Shown here: positions 45,607 through 57,169 of the stretch, piece by piece
Position numbering within the stretch: the first letter of the stretch is position 1
How the letters are laid out: every line of letters starts with the position of its first letter
Origin: Pyxicephalus adspersus
Lineage: Eukaryota; Chordata; Amphibia; Anura; Pyxicephalidae
Assembly: GCF_032062135.1 (NCBI RefSeq)
Contig: NC_092859.1
Span: 72,925,580 to 72,989,579, forward strand
Direction: 5' to 3'
Length of the DNA: 64,000 bases
The notes under the pieces: generated by a model
Databases searched by the model: none
What the model was told of the DNA's origin: nothing
Seen by the model: only the letters and a program-made list of their open reading frames with translations
Position numbers and translations under genes: made by a program

Positions 45607-45879
45607 CAGCGGTTGCCAACCTTTTTGGTCCCGCAGACCAGGGGAGGCGTGTGTCACTCCAAGGGGGAGAAACCTCCCCCATAGTGATGTCATGATGTCA
45701 TAACCCCGCCCACTCTCCCTCCCATCGCAGTGTCCAGGGACAATGGACCTGAACCTGGGATTTGTACAGGGGACATGGTCCACGGCTCTGGCCAGTGTGC
45801 CCTCCCAGCGAGGTCCTTCCACTGACCCCCCTTTGGGGTGCACCGGCCAGAGCCGCGGACCACCGGTTGGCGACGGCTG
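45607..45879. mobile_element. hAT-like MITE, copy 2
   Basis: Starts CAGCGGTTGCCAACCTTTTT and ends CCACCGGTTGGCGACGGCTG. The flanking octamers GTCCATTG (45599-45606) and TTCCATTA (45880-45887) match at 6 of 8, a hAT-type target duplication. The interior matches 40985-41323 and is GC-richer (CCCCGCCCACTCTCCC). Frames on the minus strand (45500-45885) are not genes. Confidence 0.85.
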
Positions 45880-46027
45880 TTCCATTAGATGTTAACAGTC
45901 ACCTATATGTTGTATGTATATGTATATATTCCTGAGCAAAGTGATATGAACAAAGTTTGAGCTGTATGATAGTTACCACAACCACAACAACCCTTCCTGT
46001 TCATAAATGTCTGACAGGTATCTGAAG

Positions 46028-46650
46028 TTGAACCTGCATAAAAATGAGCTCCCTCCTTTACCATGTAGACCACTTACTGACATCTCTGAACAGTAAATGG
46101 CACAACCATTCTCCTCACCCCACAGGCTTGGTGCCACCTTTTAGTCTGTGCTCTTTTTCACTTACCACATCTAGAACATTTCTAGGTCCTGACACTTTAA
46201 CACATGCAAAATATTCAAGATACACCACTATTTATCCGCAGAACCTACAAACTCCTAGAACATGCTCTTGCTTCTTGACTAAGCAAAATACTTTAGCATC
46301 CCATTAAAAATGCACCAATGAATGTTACAACTAGATGTATCTATTCTTCCCACCACTCCTCTGCAGCTCCCTACATTGGCTCTTAATCAAAATCTAGCTG
46401 CCATGCCTAAATTTCTAACCCCACACAAAATACACCCCTAACCGCCATCTCTGCTTTTTAAATTACTTACTGATGACTTCCCTATTTATGACCCATTCCC
46501 ATGCATGGCTCCTGACTTCTCTTCATGAGTTCTGTAGAGCTTCTCCCATTCTCTAAAACTCCCTCCCTTGTCCTATAGGGCTCATTCCTATATTTAACAC
46601 ATTCAAAAAGCCCCCCCTTGTAAACTCTTCTACCCATTTTCCTTTCATTA
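46028..46650 (+). pseudogene. Rex/CR1-type LINE ORF2 C-terminus, dead
   Basis: One reading frame (first bases divisible by 3) shows SLHWLLIKI at 46368-46394, matching the SLHWLP..RI.FKI block that follows the polymerase core in Rex/CR1-like LINEs, and FCRASPIL-stop-NSLPCPIGL at 46530-46586 with FNTFKKP just after, matching the family's end (RASPILWNSLP...FNTFKK.LK). The stop replaces the invariant Trp. Further stops and shifts lie between. FLGPDTL (46185) could be the upstream block of the same protein. The 3' tail starts with CATTAG at 46646 and is then interrupted by another LINE, resuming at 47584. Confidence 0.75.
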
Positions 46651-46663
46651 GAATACAAACGTG

Positions 46664-47583
46664 TTTTTTTTTTTTGTCAAATATATCTTTATTTGTTTTT
46701 AACATAGAAAACAACAGACAATGAGTAAATAAAAGAAAAACGAAAAGCACAGAATACAAAATACAAAGAAATGCAAAGAAAACATTACCAAGGGTACAAA
46801 GGCTAATCTAATAAATCGTAACTATTATAGTCCAGAAAATGCAACTTGCGCAGGGCCAGAGGGCCACCTGTGCCTTTCCCCGTTGCACAAGAAAACTGAC
46901 AGATCAGCATATGCAATCTTATAAAAAAAAGTATAAGCACAGTACCATACCCTGGTAAATATAACACAATATTCAAATGATAGTACAATATAAATAGAAC
47001 AAAACAACAGCAAACAAGCCCAGGTAAGTAGGGTCAGGAGGAAAAATGGGTAGGGGGGAGGAGGGGGGGAGGAGCAGTGTATGAAAATGAGGAACGCCAC
47101 AGATTTATATAGATTCATATTATCTTAATCTTTATTGCCCATCCGCATCAGTATGTCTACCACTATGTGAGATACTTGCATAATTAGGGAGAATCTTTAT
47201 ACCAATCCGATGCCAACCAAGTAAACTTGAACTGTTCCTGCCTATCATCATTGTCAGCCACTAATTGTTCCATATGGCAGATTTTCGCCTATTCTGTTAA
47301 CCAATACCTAATGGATGGAGCCACTGCTTGTTTCCAATACCTGGGGATGAGCATTCTGGTGGCAGTAAGGAAATGGCGAAGAACACCCCGCTTAATAGAC
47401 TTAATCAAGCCCAGGATCATGGATAGCAAAGTAACCTTAGGGCTATTGGAAACATCTGAACCCCTACAACCATTATAAATTTTGATAACCGTTTCCCAAA
47501 AATGACAAATCACTGAGCATGCCCACCATATGGGTACCATAGTACCTCTCTGTGTAAGGCAAGACAGCATATGTCTGAGATGA
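46664..47583 (-). mobile_element. L1/Tx1-like LINE, 5'-truncated, inserted in the Rex/CR1-type tail
   Basis: On the minus strand it ends in a poly(A) tail (T-run 46664-46675), preceded by an AATAAA signal (46684-46690 region). Its 5' part codes for the C-terminus of an L1-type ORF2: 47570-47289 reads RGTMVPIWWACSVICHFWE and LTATRMLIPRYWKQAVAPS, matching the ..G(T)..HIWW.CP...FW and ..AR.LIPRYWK...PS blocks. It is bracketed by GAATACAAACGTGTTT (46651-46666) and GAATATCAACTTGTTT (47584-47599), a 16-bp target duplication with three mismatches. The reading frame has stops after the conserved block. The remaining ~420 bp is 3' UTR with a G-run tract (47050-47072). Confidence 0.85.
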
Positions 47584-47715
47584 GAATATCAACTTGTTTG
47601 GATAGTGTTCTTTTCATCTCCTGTATCATAGCGAAATTCAGATTTCTATGTAAAATTATAATGTGTACCCCCTGTTATTAATGTACAGTACTGCATAGTA
47701 TGACAGCACTTTACA
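47584..47715 (+). repeat. Rest of the interrupted Rex/CR1-type 3' tail
   Basis: GTTCTTTTCATCTCCTGTAT and TAATGTACAGTACTGCATAG with ACAGCACTTTACAAA are the second half of the tail seen intact at 624-745. It continues the element broken at 46650-46666. Confidence 0.7.
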
Positions 47716-49437
47716 AAAAAAAATAGTTATATCTGTATATAATCTTGTTATAGTAATACATATTTATATTTATATGTCTATTTAGGATCTTGAGTCTCTT
47801 CATACTATGTAGCTGAGCTATAATGCAATACATTTTGTGCATGCTTGGAGCTTAAAGGTAAAAAAGCAGTGTATGTACAGGTATTTTTATTCCTAGCACC
47901 AGCATACACAATCTTGTACAGCAGCTACTTATGATCTTCAACTACAAAAGCTCTCAGCAAACAATTATCTTGTGTTTTTATTACCCTTTATTGGGATAGA
48001 TCTCAAAACATGGAAATCACATATCCATTTTAGGCATAGCTTGGCTTAGTTGGTGCCTGCTTGAATGCTGGAAAGTACATTATAGCAAAGTAGACTTGTT
48101 GATAAATTACGTTTCTGCGGTATCTTGTGAGTGCGTACATATTTTTAGTAAATCAGATGCATTGCTTGCAGTACTTTAAATCACTGTCCTAAACAGTCCT
48201 AAACGGCCATTGCCCTTTGTAATTCCCACCAAGCATCGGACATACTTGGTTCTGTGTTTTAGGTGTTTTCTAATTTGCCTTTAAATCACATCTACGCAGT
48301 AAACAATGCATCTGACCCTCTATACGTCACCAAATAAATGCATTGCACTGCATTGAAAATTGGAAAGGGAAACGATTTGTCTTTTTTTTTACTTTTTTGT
48401 CTTTTTGATGCACATTCACAATACAAAATAAAGGCAAAGAATAGGCAGGTAAGATGAAAGGACATAAGACTTAAGTGTAAATGGGCCCTTAAAGTCAGGG
48501 ACAGCCAGACAACAAGCATAGTCGGGAGAAGGTAAGCAATGACAACAAAAATTGGCTATCTACAAGGAATTTTGATACTTACTTTTCTTTTACCATGTGA
48601 AACTGATCACTGCAGTAGAGAGAGAAAGGGCTTGTTGAAAACTTTTCGGAAAATAAAATTGACAATACACATTCTACAATCAGGAAATTGTGACAGTAGG
48701 TATATGAAACTAGTGAGAATGCGCTACAAACCAACCAGTAATTCTGACATTATACGTCTAACAAATGGGCAACTGTAAAAATAGTTTGAAAAAGTATGGA
48801 CAATTGTGACAATATATGGCCAAAAATTACATTTTACTCATACAACCACTCCGGCTTAACTTTGGGTTTCCTATATATGATGACTGAATCAAGAAGGAGC
48901 ATAAAAGACATTCACTAAACTGTTTTATCTCACATTTAACAGGGCTACCTATATATCCCTGCTCTGTGGGTAAATGTACAAAAGGTCTTAGAGCACCCTC
49001 CTGCTGGTTTCCCCAGAGCCCACTTAGTATGCCACTGTGTGAGACCTCTGGTCCCAGCTTCATAGTTGTTGCTCTTCCCAATATCTACATCTTAAGAGGG
49101 CAAAGTAGTGACATAGGGGTATGGAGATTAAACCACAGAACAGCACCAGACCCAGACATACTGATCTTCCAGAGGTGTCAGGAAAATGGAGTAAAAATAA
49201 CCTAATATACATTTTTTTATATAAAAACTTGCTAGTAGGTAAATCAAGAGAATTCAAGGACCTAATAGCAGTGAAACATTGAGATAATTAGGCATTGATA
49301 GTGGCAGGAAACTAAACTAGAGTAAGATGGTTCTCTAAACAACTTGAGAATATGTAGGCAGGATAATGGCATTCCTGACTATCCATGGACCACAAATGGG
49401 TTGTATACAATAGGAAGTCAACAAACAGTTATATGTT
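47716..49437. other. Unassigned sequence
   Basis: No repeat family or coding signal that I can support. Confidence 0.45.
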
Positions 49438-49576
49438 ACAATATGCAGGCAGCAAATAAGCAATCATGTTTCGCAGGCAACACTTGTGACAATATGCAAG
49501 CAACAATGGGCAACATGACAATTTGCAAAAAACAACAAAAAGGCATGACAATGGCAGGCAAAAAAGAAGCAGCATG
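49438..49576. repeat. Degenerate ~30-bp tandem array, five units
   Basis: Units start ACAATATGCAGGCAGCAAAT (49438), then a shortened CGCAGGCAACACTTGTG unit, ACAATATGCAAGCAACAATG, ACAATTTGCAAAAAACAACA and ACAATGGCAGGCAAAAAAGA, most closing in GCA(A/G)CATG or GGCATG. Unit lengths are 29-31 bp except the short one. Confidence 0.7.
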
Positions 49577-52369
49577 CAGACAAGTCCACCAGCACATATT
49601 CAGCGCCCTCATCATTGTTTATTTTTTTTATCTCTCCTTTCTCCATTAAAAAAATGCCAGGCCTGCAATTCAGAGCATTTCTCAAAGCAGAACAGGTAAT
49701 CCCAGGCTCCTTCTTGGTTGGCTCATGTGCAGATTCTGCAGGAAGTTTTGTGCTTTTCTATATTAATGCAGGTGGTCATGCAGCACTGAGGACAAAGCAT
49801 CCTGCAGCTTTTCAGGGATTCCTGCATAGTGGGAATATGGAAGGCAGGTAGTACATGTAATTGTAGGACACTGGTTGTGTCTAGGGGCAGGACAACTCCC
49901 ATGTACGATTGTGTTCACACATACATATGGTACTGGCCTTTTATTTTAAGTTTTAGTAACAAGGCCTTTTTAAATATAATATTAACAATATATTTTTTTT
50001 GGTCTTAAAGCTTTTTAAAGCCACCAGTAGCAATAGAAGCTTGAATCGGTTAATGAAAATTTGATGCAGACTGTAAAGCATACTGCTTGTTGTTTGTTAC
50101 CTCTGCAGTTCTGGATAGCTGCCAGGCTGCTAAGTGGATCAAAAAGCTAAAATGAATATGAGGTGTCAGCCAGCAGGAGTATCTCTTTATAGCAAACCTC
50201 ACCTTTCTACTGGCTCTAGATCCAAATTTGTTAAAGGAGTTGTGACTAAAACCTGAATTACCATGATATGGCTGTTTAATTTGTTAAATTATGGGATATA
50301 AATATTTTTAAAAAATTATGGGAATCTTGCACAAGGCAAGATTTCAGTGTCATAGCCCTGGGTTAAAAAGGGCAATCTCTGACTCTCAGACAACATACTA
50401 CATCTAAGGTTTATTTCCATGCCCCTGTCTGCCTTTTGTAGCACCGGTCAGCTGAGGTAGGTGTCTGGACCTCAGACATATGAGCCTTTCAAGGTTTTAC
50501 ACTTTAGCCATGTCAGAAATTTTGAAAAAAACTGGTGACATTCTAACACTTGTGTTAGAAAGTGTTAGAAAGTCCCCATCCGTTTTTTATGTTACAGACA
50601 AAATAGTGGCACAAAAAAATGTTACATTTTTACGTCTAAGTGCAAAGAAATCTAATTTTTATTTTATTATATATGCAATAGATTAAACCCATTTGCATAC
50701 TGATATACGAACAAAGCTGTAAACCCGTCCTCCATCCCAACACATTAAACCACACTAAGTAATCATCATCTATTAAAAAAACTCAATAAACAAATGACAG
50801 CACCATCGATTTCATTATGTCCTCGCCACAAATCAATTACAGCTGCTTGGGTCCCTGCTTGAAATATTTTAAACTACATGGAAAAAGAAAAATGGGAAGA
50901 CATGAACACTTTCCTCTGCAGCTTTCTGGTGTGTAGGAGGCAGCTAGATGAGTGCTCTCCTTTATGCATTCAATACCTTGATTAAAATAAGTCTACCAAA
51001 AGACCAAGCACTATTTGTCAAGCAGATGAATGTGTCAGCGGAGCAGCCTGCACTCTCCAGCAAGCAGCATGAAAAATTAAAAACCTTTTATTCTGTGATT
51101 GACTGAAAGCCATTCCAGAAGCGCTGAAAGTCCTGGGGAAAAGAAGGCAAAGAAAACAGCATACTGTGGAACTCCAACAGAAAGAATGCAGTGACTAATA
51201 GCTATGTCGAATAGACATGTGCTGGTGTTGTATTATAAGGGCTCTGGTCATTCTATATCAATGCAACTAAACATTCTTGGCACCCTAAAGGGAACCTTTA
51301 CTGAAATGTTAGCATGTAACTAGGTTAACGGTTTTACTAGCATAGATGAATGTTTTTCCATAATGGGAAAAAATCATGTTACTTTCAGTGCTAACCACAT
51401 TTGTAAAAGTCTGGAGGCTTGGTCTTGTGATCTCTTCTAAAAATGAGATGCTATCCTTTCAGCACAGATCCCATCACCTGGTGCTTAGGACATGCCTACA
51501 TTAAAGGGAACTTGAACAGTTTTTTCCTTCAGACCTAGAGTAAAAGTGAACTATGAGCTCCTTTGCCCCGTAAGTATGAAGTGCACACACAGTGTGTTGC
51601 TAATAAGCCATATTTACAATTAAAGTTGAGAGGTAGGTGTATCTCCCAAAAGCTTTTCAAAGATAAGTACAACTACATCATAAAGGGAGTGTCTGTTCCA
51701 TTCCAAATGGATCAGGTCAGGCCAGATTTTACAATATCTACCACTCATAGTAGTAGAAGGCTCTAATGTCAGTCCAAATCATATAGATAACTTTTCTTAA
51801 AAAATACAAACTTTTACCCTTTTGTACTGCGATTTTTGGGGGGTTCAGAACTGGTACTGAAAACTTAAAATAGGTCAGGAATAATATTTTCTGATTTTGC
51901 AACAGGTTGCAGACTAGGGAGTGCAATGATTATACAATTGTGAATGTATTAGAATAAATGTGATGTAACCAATAAATACCAAAGCAGTGCCAGTCCCAAT
52001 ACAGGTACCACTTCACAGACGTAGTGATGAACTGAAAAATTCTTTCCAGAAGATGCAAACTATATCTCAGAGTCTCCAGACAGATTTCTATTTCAACTGC
52101 TTAAGCACAACTTCTAGTCCCCTGAACAAAAGAAGAAAACTTCACTACTAGAACTAAAACAAAACTCTCTCTAATAGCAGCAACAACATTAGAGCCCAGA
52201 CTACCAGTTGTAAAGATCACACAGTAAAATGGTGTCTGGAGTGCTATTGTTGTTATGCTTTTTATGGGTTCTGGTTTTGGGCTACCAGATACAGGCCTCT
52301 AATAGGATGCCTGCAATGCTGCCTACACTAAGGATGGTTGCCAAAATCCCTTCCTAATTCCCCCAGCCG
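49577..52369. other. Unassigned sequence, possibly with conserved non-coding blocks
   Basis: 50700-51190 is free of recognisable repeats, evenly composed and without long frames, the look of conserved non-coding sequence. This is impression only. No coding feature supported. Confidence 0.35.
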
Positions 52370-52632
52370 CTCATTGACTTTTTACCATGAGGGGACCTTT
52401 GAATAGAACGTTCAGGTCTTGCGGGAACCCCTTCTAATATTTTCACAGCTGACAATACATTAATTTGGTGGTCAGTGGGAATAATGCCTTTACATTAGTT
52501 ACAATTGGGAAGAATGTCACAAATGACCAAAAAGATCAGTGGTGTCACCTAAACTCACATGAGAGGCACAAACTGATCATGGCCTATGAAATCCTTAGCA
52601 ACCTCTGCAGGAACTCTGGTTGAGAAACCCTG
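52370..52632 (-). mobile_element. hAT-like MITE, second family, copy 1
   Basis: On the minus strand it starts CAGGGTTTCTCAACCAGAGT (52632-52613) and contains TTAGGTGACACCACTGATC and CTGACCACCAAATTAATG, then AAGACCTGAACGTTC. It matches 61060-61328 in the same order. The far end is diverged. Confidence 0.65.
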
Positions 52633-54612
52633 ATCTAGGGCGTTATGAAGAAGCCCATTTTGAAATCCTAATTTTGTTCAGATTTTTTGCAATATTCTGC
52701 TTTAGTAGCTCTAAACCAAAATGTATAACATTCTGCCCAATTTTATTGTCAGCCTGAATTCAAACAGTAATACTACTAGTCCCCCTTCAGTATTTTGGAA
52801 CTGATGCAGGGCTTTGGGTCAGTTCATTTGCTTTACTTCGAGAAGGTGGTTTCTCACCTGTATCTCACCTGTCCCTGTGTCCACTACACATTTTCTGCAG
52901 GTAGAGTAGACCATCATATTTGAAGCTGCTGTTGCATATGAAAAAAGACAAAAAGATCTGGGTGTTTGTTTTCATAAATTACATACTAAAAGGGTCTATA
53001 GCTGCACCTAGTATAGAGTGAGAATGAGAGCCTGCTTGGTTCAATCCTGCTTCCATGTCTTTTGCATGTGCTGCAGAGGAACCTAAAGCCACTTGGACTG
53101 AACACCCATTCCTGAGAGTCTCAAAGTCTCTGGAACATTAGGAAGTATTGCCACTACTGGTGTGATATCAAGCATTTTAAAACTGTCTGGGATTAAAACG
53201 GGGGTATTGGGTATAGCCATCTATTGGTTATAAAAATTGGGCTGTCAACCACAATGCAGTATGGAAAATAAGTATGCAAAACAGCTCTGCGGTATGCAAA
53301 ATACATATTGTTTTACCAGTTTTTTCAATAATCATGATAGCAGATAAAAAGTGCAATATGAAAATGATTTTCTTTGTGATTTACAAGGACATCCTAAGTC
53401 TGAAAACAATGCTGCACATTGTTTTTTAGGCTGCAATGTCCTGACCTTTAAATGACATTGACCAATGCAAATTAGGTCTGTAACTAACTTAGTTATATCA
53501 ACTCAGACATTCAAGCAATTGTAGGAATATAAGAAAATGAGATAAGCAAGTGATTAAAGCCAGTGATTGTCAAAAGGGAAAAGAATCATACAAGTCTAGT
53601 ACTTTTTTAATGGAATTCTACAATGAAGACAACCTTGTGTAAAAGAAAATAGAGGTGTAATTGATGTTAAAGGTGCTCTTTTAGAAGTGCTTCAGCTCTT
53701 TCAAAGGGGTTAAACAACTGAAGAGGTTTGCGGTTCTCTGCTTTAGAGTGTTGTATGGCAATTATAGGCAGGGATTAGAAAAAAGCAGCTAAGGGAGGGA
53801 GATGAGAGGAAGATGCTCTGAAGCACCAGTGGGCAGATGAAAATCTAATCCTTCAATAATAATGTGTCTTCCACCTGACTGCATTGTGTCACTAAAGCTC
53901 AGGCAAAGTGATTACTTGAAACAGGTGACACCTGGGAGAAAATGAGTTAACAATGCTTCATTAAAAAATTTTACAACTGTTTAGTTCAATTTATGCCATT
54001 CATTTTCTCCAGGTAAAACTCAAGGTGACTTTCAGACCATAGAAAAGTAAGAATGCATACAGATATGTTACACTGATACTTAAAGCTAACCTAATAATTT
54101 ATATCTTCGTGATTAGATAAATAAGGGGGGCCTGCACAGATTTTTTTTAGCTATATAGCTTTTATCCTATTTGACCAGTAATAATAATAATTTAATTGGC
54201 ATGCGTATGAGGGGTAGTAGTAATGTAGAACCTCTGTGTAGCACTGCAAAGCAGGAACCAGAGCTTGAATGCGTAATTAGCAAATATTGCTCTCTGTACA
54301 GACAAGCAAATTTTTGTTAAAGAATTACCATATATTTATCAAAATATTTATTTTAGGCTGACCTTTTACATGTATATCCAAAAAGATTTAACAAAACATA
54401 AATTCTCTTCAAGAAAAATTGGACCATAAATCTATCCACACATTTGATACAGCAACTGCACAAATCTATGTCCTTGAGTTTTATATTTAGGTGTGCTTAC
54501 CATAGTAATAAAAATATAAACTGGCCAGTTATTAACCTACTTGAAATTTTCTAGGTTTTCTAGAAGCTTCCAACCAAAATCAACACATGCAGACACATCA
54601 AAACTTACACAG
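52633..54612. other. Unassigned sequence
   Basis: 53640-53980 is repeat-free with even composition (GCAGATGAAAATCTAATCC, GGTGACACCTGGGAG) and could be conserved non-coding DNA, an impression only. No coding feature. Confidence 0.35.
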
Positions 54613-54912
54613 TCTATTCCAGGTTTGCTAGATCACCCAGAGTTTCCCATGATAGTCCATGGGCCTGATTTATTAAAGCTCTCCAAAGCTGGAGAGGATA
54701 CACTTTCCACAGTGAGCTGGGTTATCCAGCAAACCTGAAATGAATTTCTAATTTGTTAGCAAAGGTTTTTAATCCTGGACTGGATCTATTCCAGGTTTGC
54801 TGGATCACCCAGCTTCACTGATGAAATTGTATCCTCTCCAGCCCTAGAGAGCTTTAATATATCAGGCCCTATCTTCATCAGTATTGGAGAGCTTTAATGA
54901 ATCAAGGCCATA
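54613..54912. mobile_element. Fold-back MITE nested in another copy of its own family
   Basis: The inner copy (about 54661-54869) runs from GGGCCTGATTTATTAAAGCT to TAATATATCAGGCCC with GTTATCCAGCAAACCTG and CCAGGTTTGCTGGATCACCC arms. Outside it, 54613-54660 (TATTCCAGGTTTGCTAGATC ... CATGATAGTCC) and 54870-54912 (CATCAGTATTGGAGAGCTTT ... GAATCAAGGCC) are the two parts of one right arm of an older copy, split by the inner insertion. Confidence 0.75.
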
Positions 54913-57110
54913 ATGTCTTCCATGGGTATTGGAACCAAGCAAGGCCACCATGCTAGCCATTTTATTTGAAATGTTCAGTCCACAATGAGTTCCCTGTGGT
55001 TGAATAGACATTTAGCCACTGTTAGCTAGATTAGACAAATATCATATTTGTCCACGAGCTGCTTAAACAATACATTACACATAATGTATTGTTTACTTGC
55101 AAGAATGCTATATAGTGGACAGTAATTTTCCTTCTCTTTACCTATTACAGACAGTGGTGAAATATTACTTCTTTTATCTAAGAAACAAGAAATTAGCTCT
55201 CTCATGCAAAGCATGGATTGCCATAGGCTGTTCAACCAAGTTTTAGAAGTTTCTGTTGTTTTATTAATGGCCAAGACAGTGAAGTATAGCATAAAAGAAA
55301 GGTCTAGAGGAAAGAGACACAGTGAAGGGTGCAAATGTCATTGAGTGCTCCAGGGTAAATATTCTGATATCTGCACATGGATGGTATTTATTTAGCCTTG
55401 GTAGGAAAATCAATAGAACAGAAGATTTCAATGTGTGCCTTTTTCTTTTTCTTCTAATTAACAGAGTGCATACTTTGATGGTAATTAATGCATGGGCTGC
55501 ATCAGTATTACCCTTCTACTGCCTGTGCAAGGAATTAAAAAAATATCACCCCTGTGGTTTGTAATGCAAGTGTGCTATTCCCCTAGGAGCTTTCACATAA
55601 TCTGTGATTAGTATCCTAGATATTTTACAATGGCCTAGATGGCCGAGAAACCTTGTTCAAAAGGATTACTTGGTTGCTACTTCGTCATTTCTCCCTCAAG
55701 CTTAGTACACTTTCATTTGAAAGACATAAAAAAAAATGCAAAGGTCAATGAAAAATTCAAAAGTTGTTTTAAAAATCTGCAAAGGCTCTATATGTAAAAT
55801 TCTATCATTTTAGGCACAGGTGAATTTTTTTAACTTTGCTGACAGCGGGAGAGCCTGCAAAGGTTGCTGAATGAAAGAGGAATAGAATATAATTTCAAAA
55901 GGATTACATGAGTCCCTAGAGCAACATACATTCATTTTCATATGAGGAACAAAAAAGGTTATCGTATATTGGAAAAATTAGATTGTTTTAGCACACCAGA
56001 TAACATTTTAAATTAGCTTGAGAGAAGGAGTGCCTGCAATGACTGAAACAAGAAGGGCTTTACACTTTATCAGACAGATATGAGTGCAAATGTATTAAAG
56101 TTTTCTGACTTTTTAATAAGCTTGGATAGATCTTTCTCAGTTGGCACTAAAAACAGCCACACAACTGAGGTTTCTAACCCTTCAATACTAAACCCAAAAT
56201 AAACAAAACAAAAACATTTTTGATACACTTTAAAGATCTATTTTTTTATGTTCTTACCTAAAATGTACTCAACTTTCACTCAAAATATTAGGGCTCTAAA
56301 AAAAATATACGTCTTGGGTGAATGTTTTTAAAACGTGGACAAAAACATTGATAACTAGACCTCTAGGGGTCCATATATACATATTACATCTTCATTGGCC
56401 AAATTAATTCTTTCTAAACATCTTGGGGAAAAATCGAATGTATGTAAAGGTGTCCCCCAACACCCTTCAGGAGGTCATTAGAGATCCTTCCTGAAAGCAA
56501 CATCAGCTATTATTGATTGTTAGTGATCCGACAGGGTGGATCATTACCAACTGATTACAGCTGATGCTGCTGTCATTTCAATTGCTTTTCCCACAGCAGG
56601 ATTCCTCCCATCCTCTTCCCTGATAGTCAAGCAGTCTGTCAGTACAGCGATGATTGACCTTAAAGCAGAAATATGCCCCAGCATATCCCAGCATCATAAA
56701 CAGCTTTATATGTGCATCAAAAGAAAAAACAAAACAAAGAGCAAATGGGCAGGTAAGTATATTTTTTGCAAACGGGACATCACCTGTCCTCTATGCAATG
56801 ATAAATCTTGCCTAATCGCAGTTTTTATTTGCAGATATATAGCTATACTTTAAAGCATCACTGATGATCATTGAAAGTGTGTAATTAACATTAGTGTCCA
56901 TACCATTCTCAAATTCATGTTTTCACTCCAGTGACAGGCATTACAGACAGAATAATTATTCACACTAAAAATCAAGTCTATAGTACATGTATCCATCTGT
57001 CAAATCTAAATGATTTCAGAATCACCCTAAACAGACATCGAACTAATGCTATCAACAGAAGCCCGAAGTTGTTGACATAGGCCCTAAATCTGACATTTTA
57101 CTTTATATAG

Positions 57111-57118
<8 letters not shown>
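54913..57118. other. Unassigned sequence with a degenerate internal duplication
   Basis: Two blocks near 55655-55890 and 55893-56060 share TTCAAAAGGATTAC, an ACATTCATTTTCAT/ACACTTTCATTT motif and GGGAGAGCCTGCAA/AGGAGTGCCTGCAA in the same order, so this looks like an old tandem duplication. Frames of 80-105 codons (55026-55564, 56536-56853) lack any domain. Confidence 0.4.

Positions 57119-57166
<48 letters not shown>
57119..57166. repeat. (TA)n microsatellite
   Basis: About 48 bp of pure TA. Confidence 0.95.
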
Positions 57167-57169
<3 letters not shown>

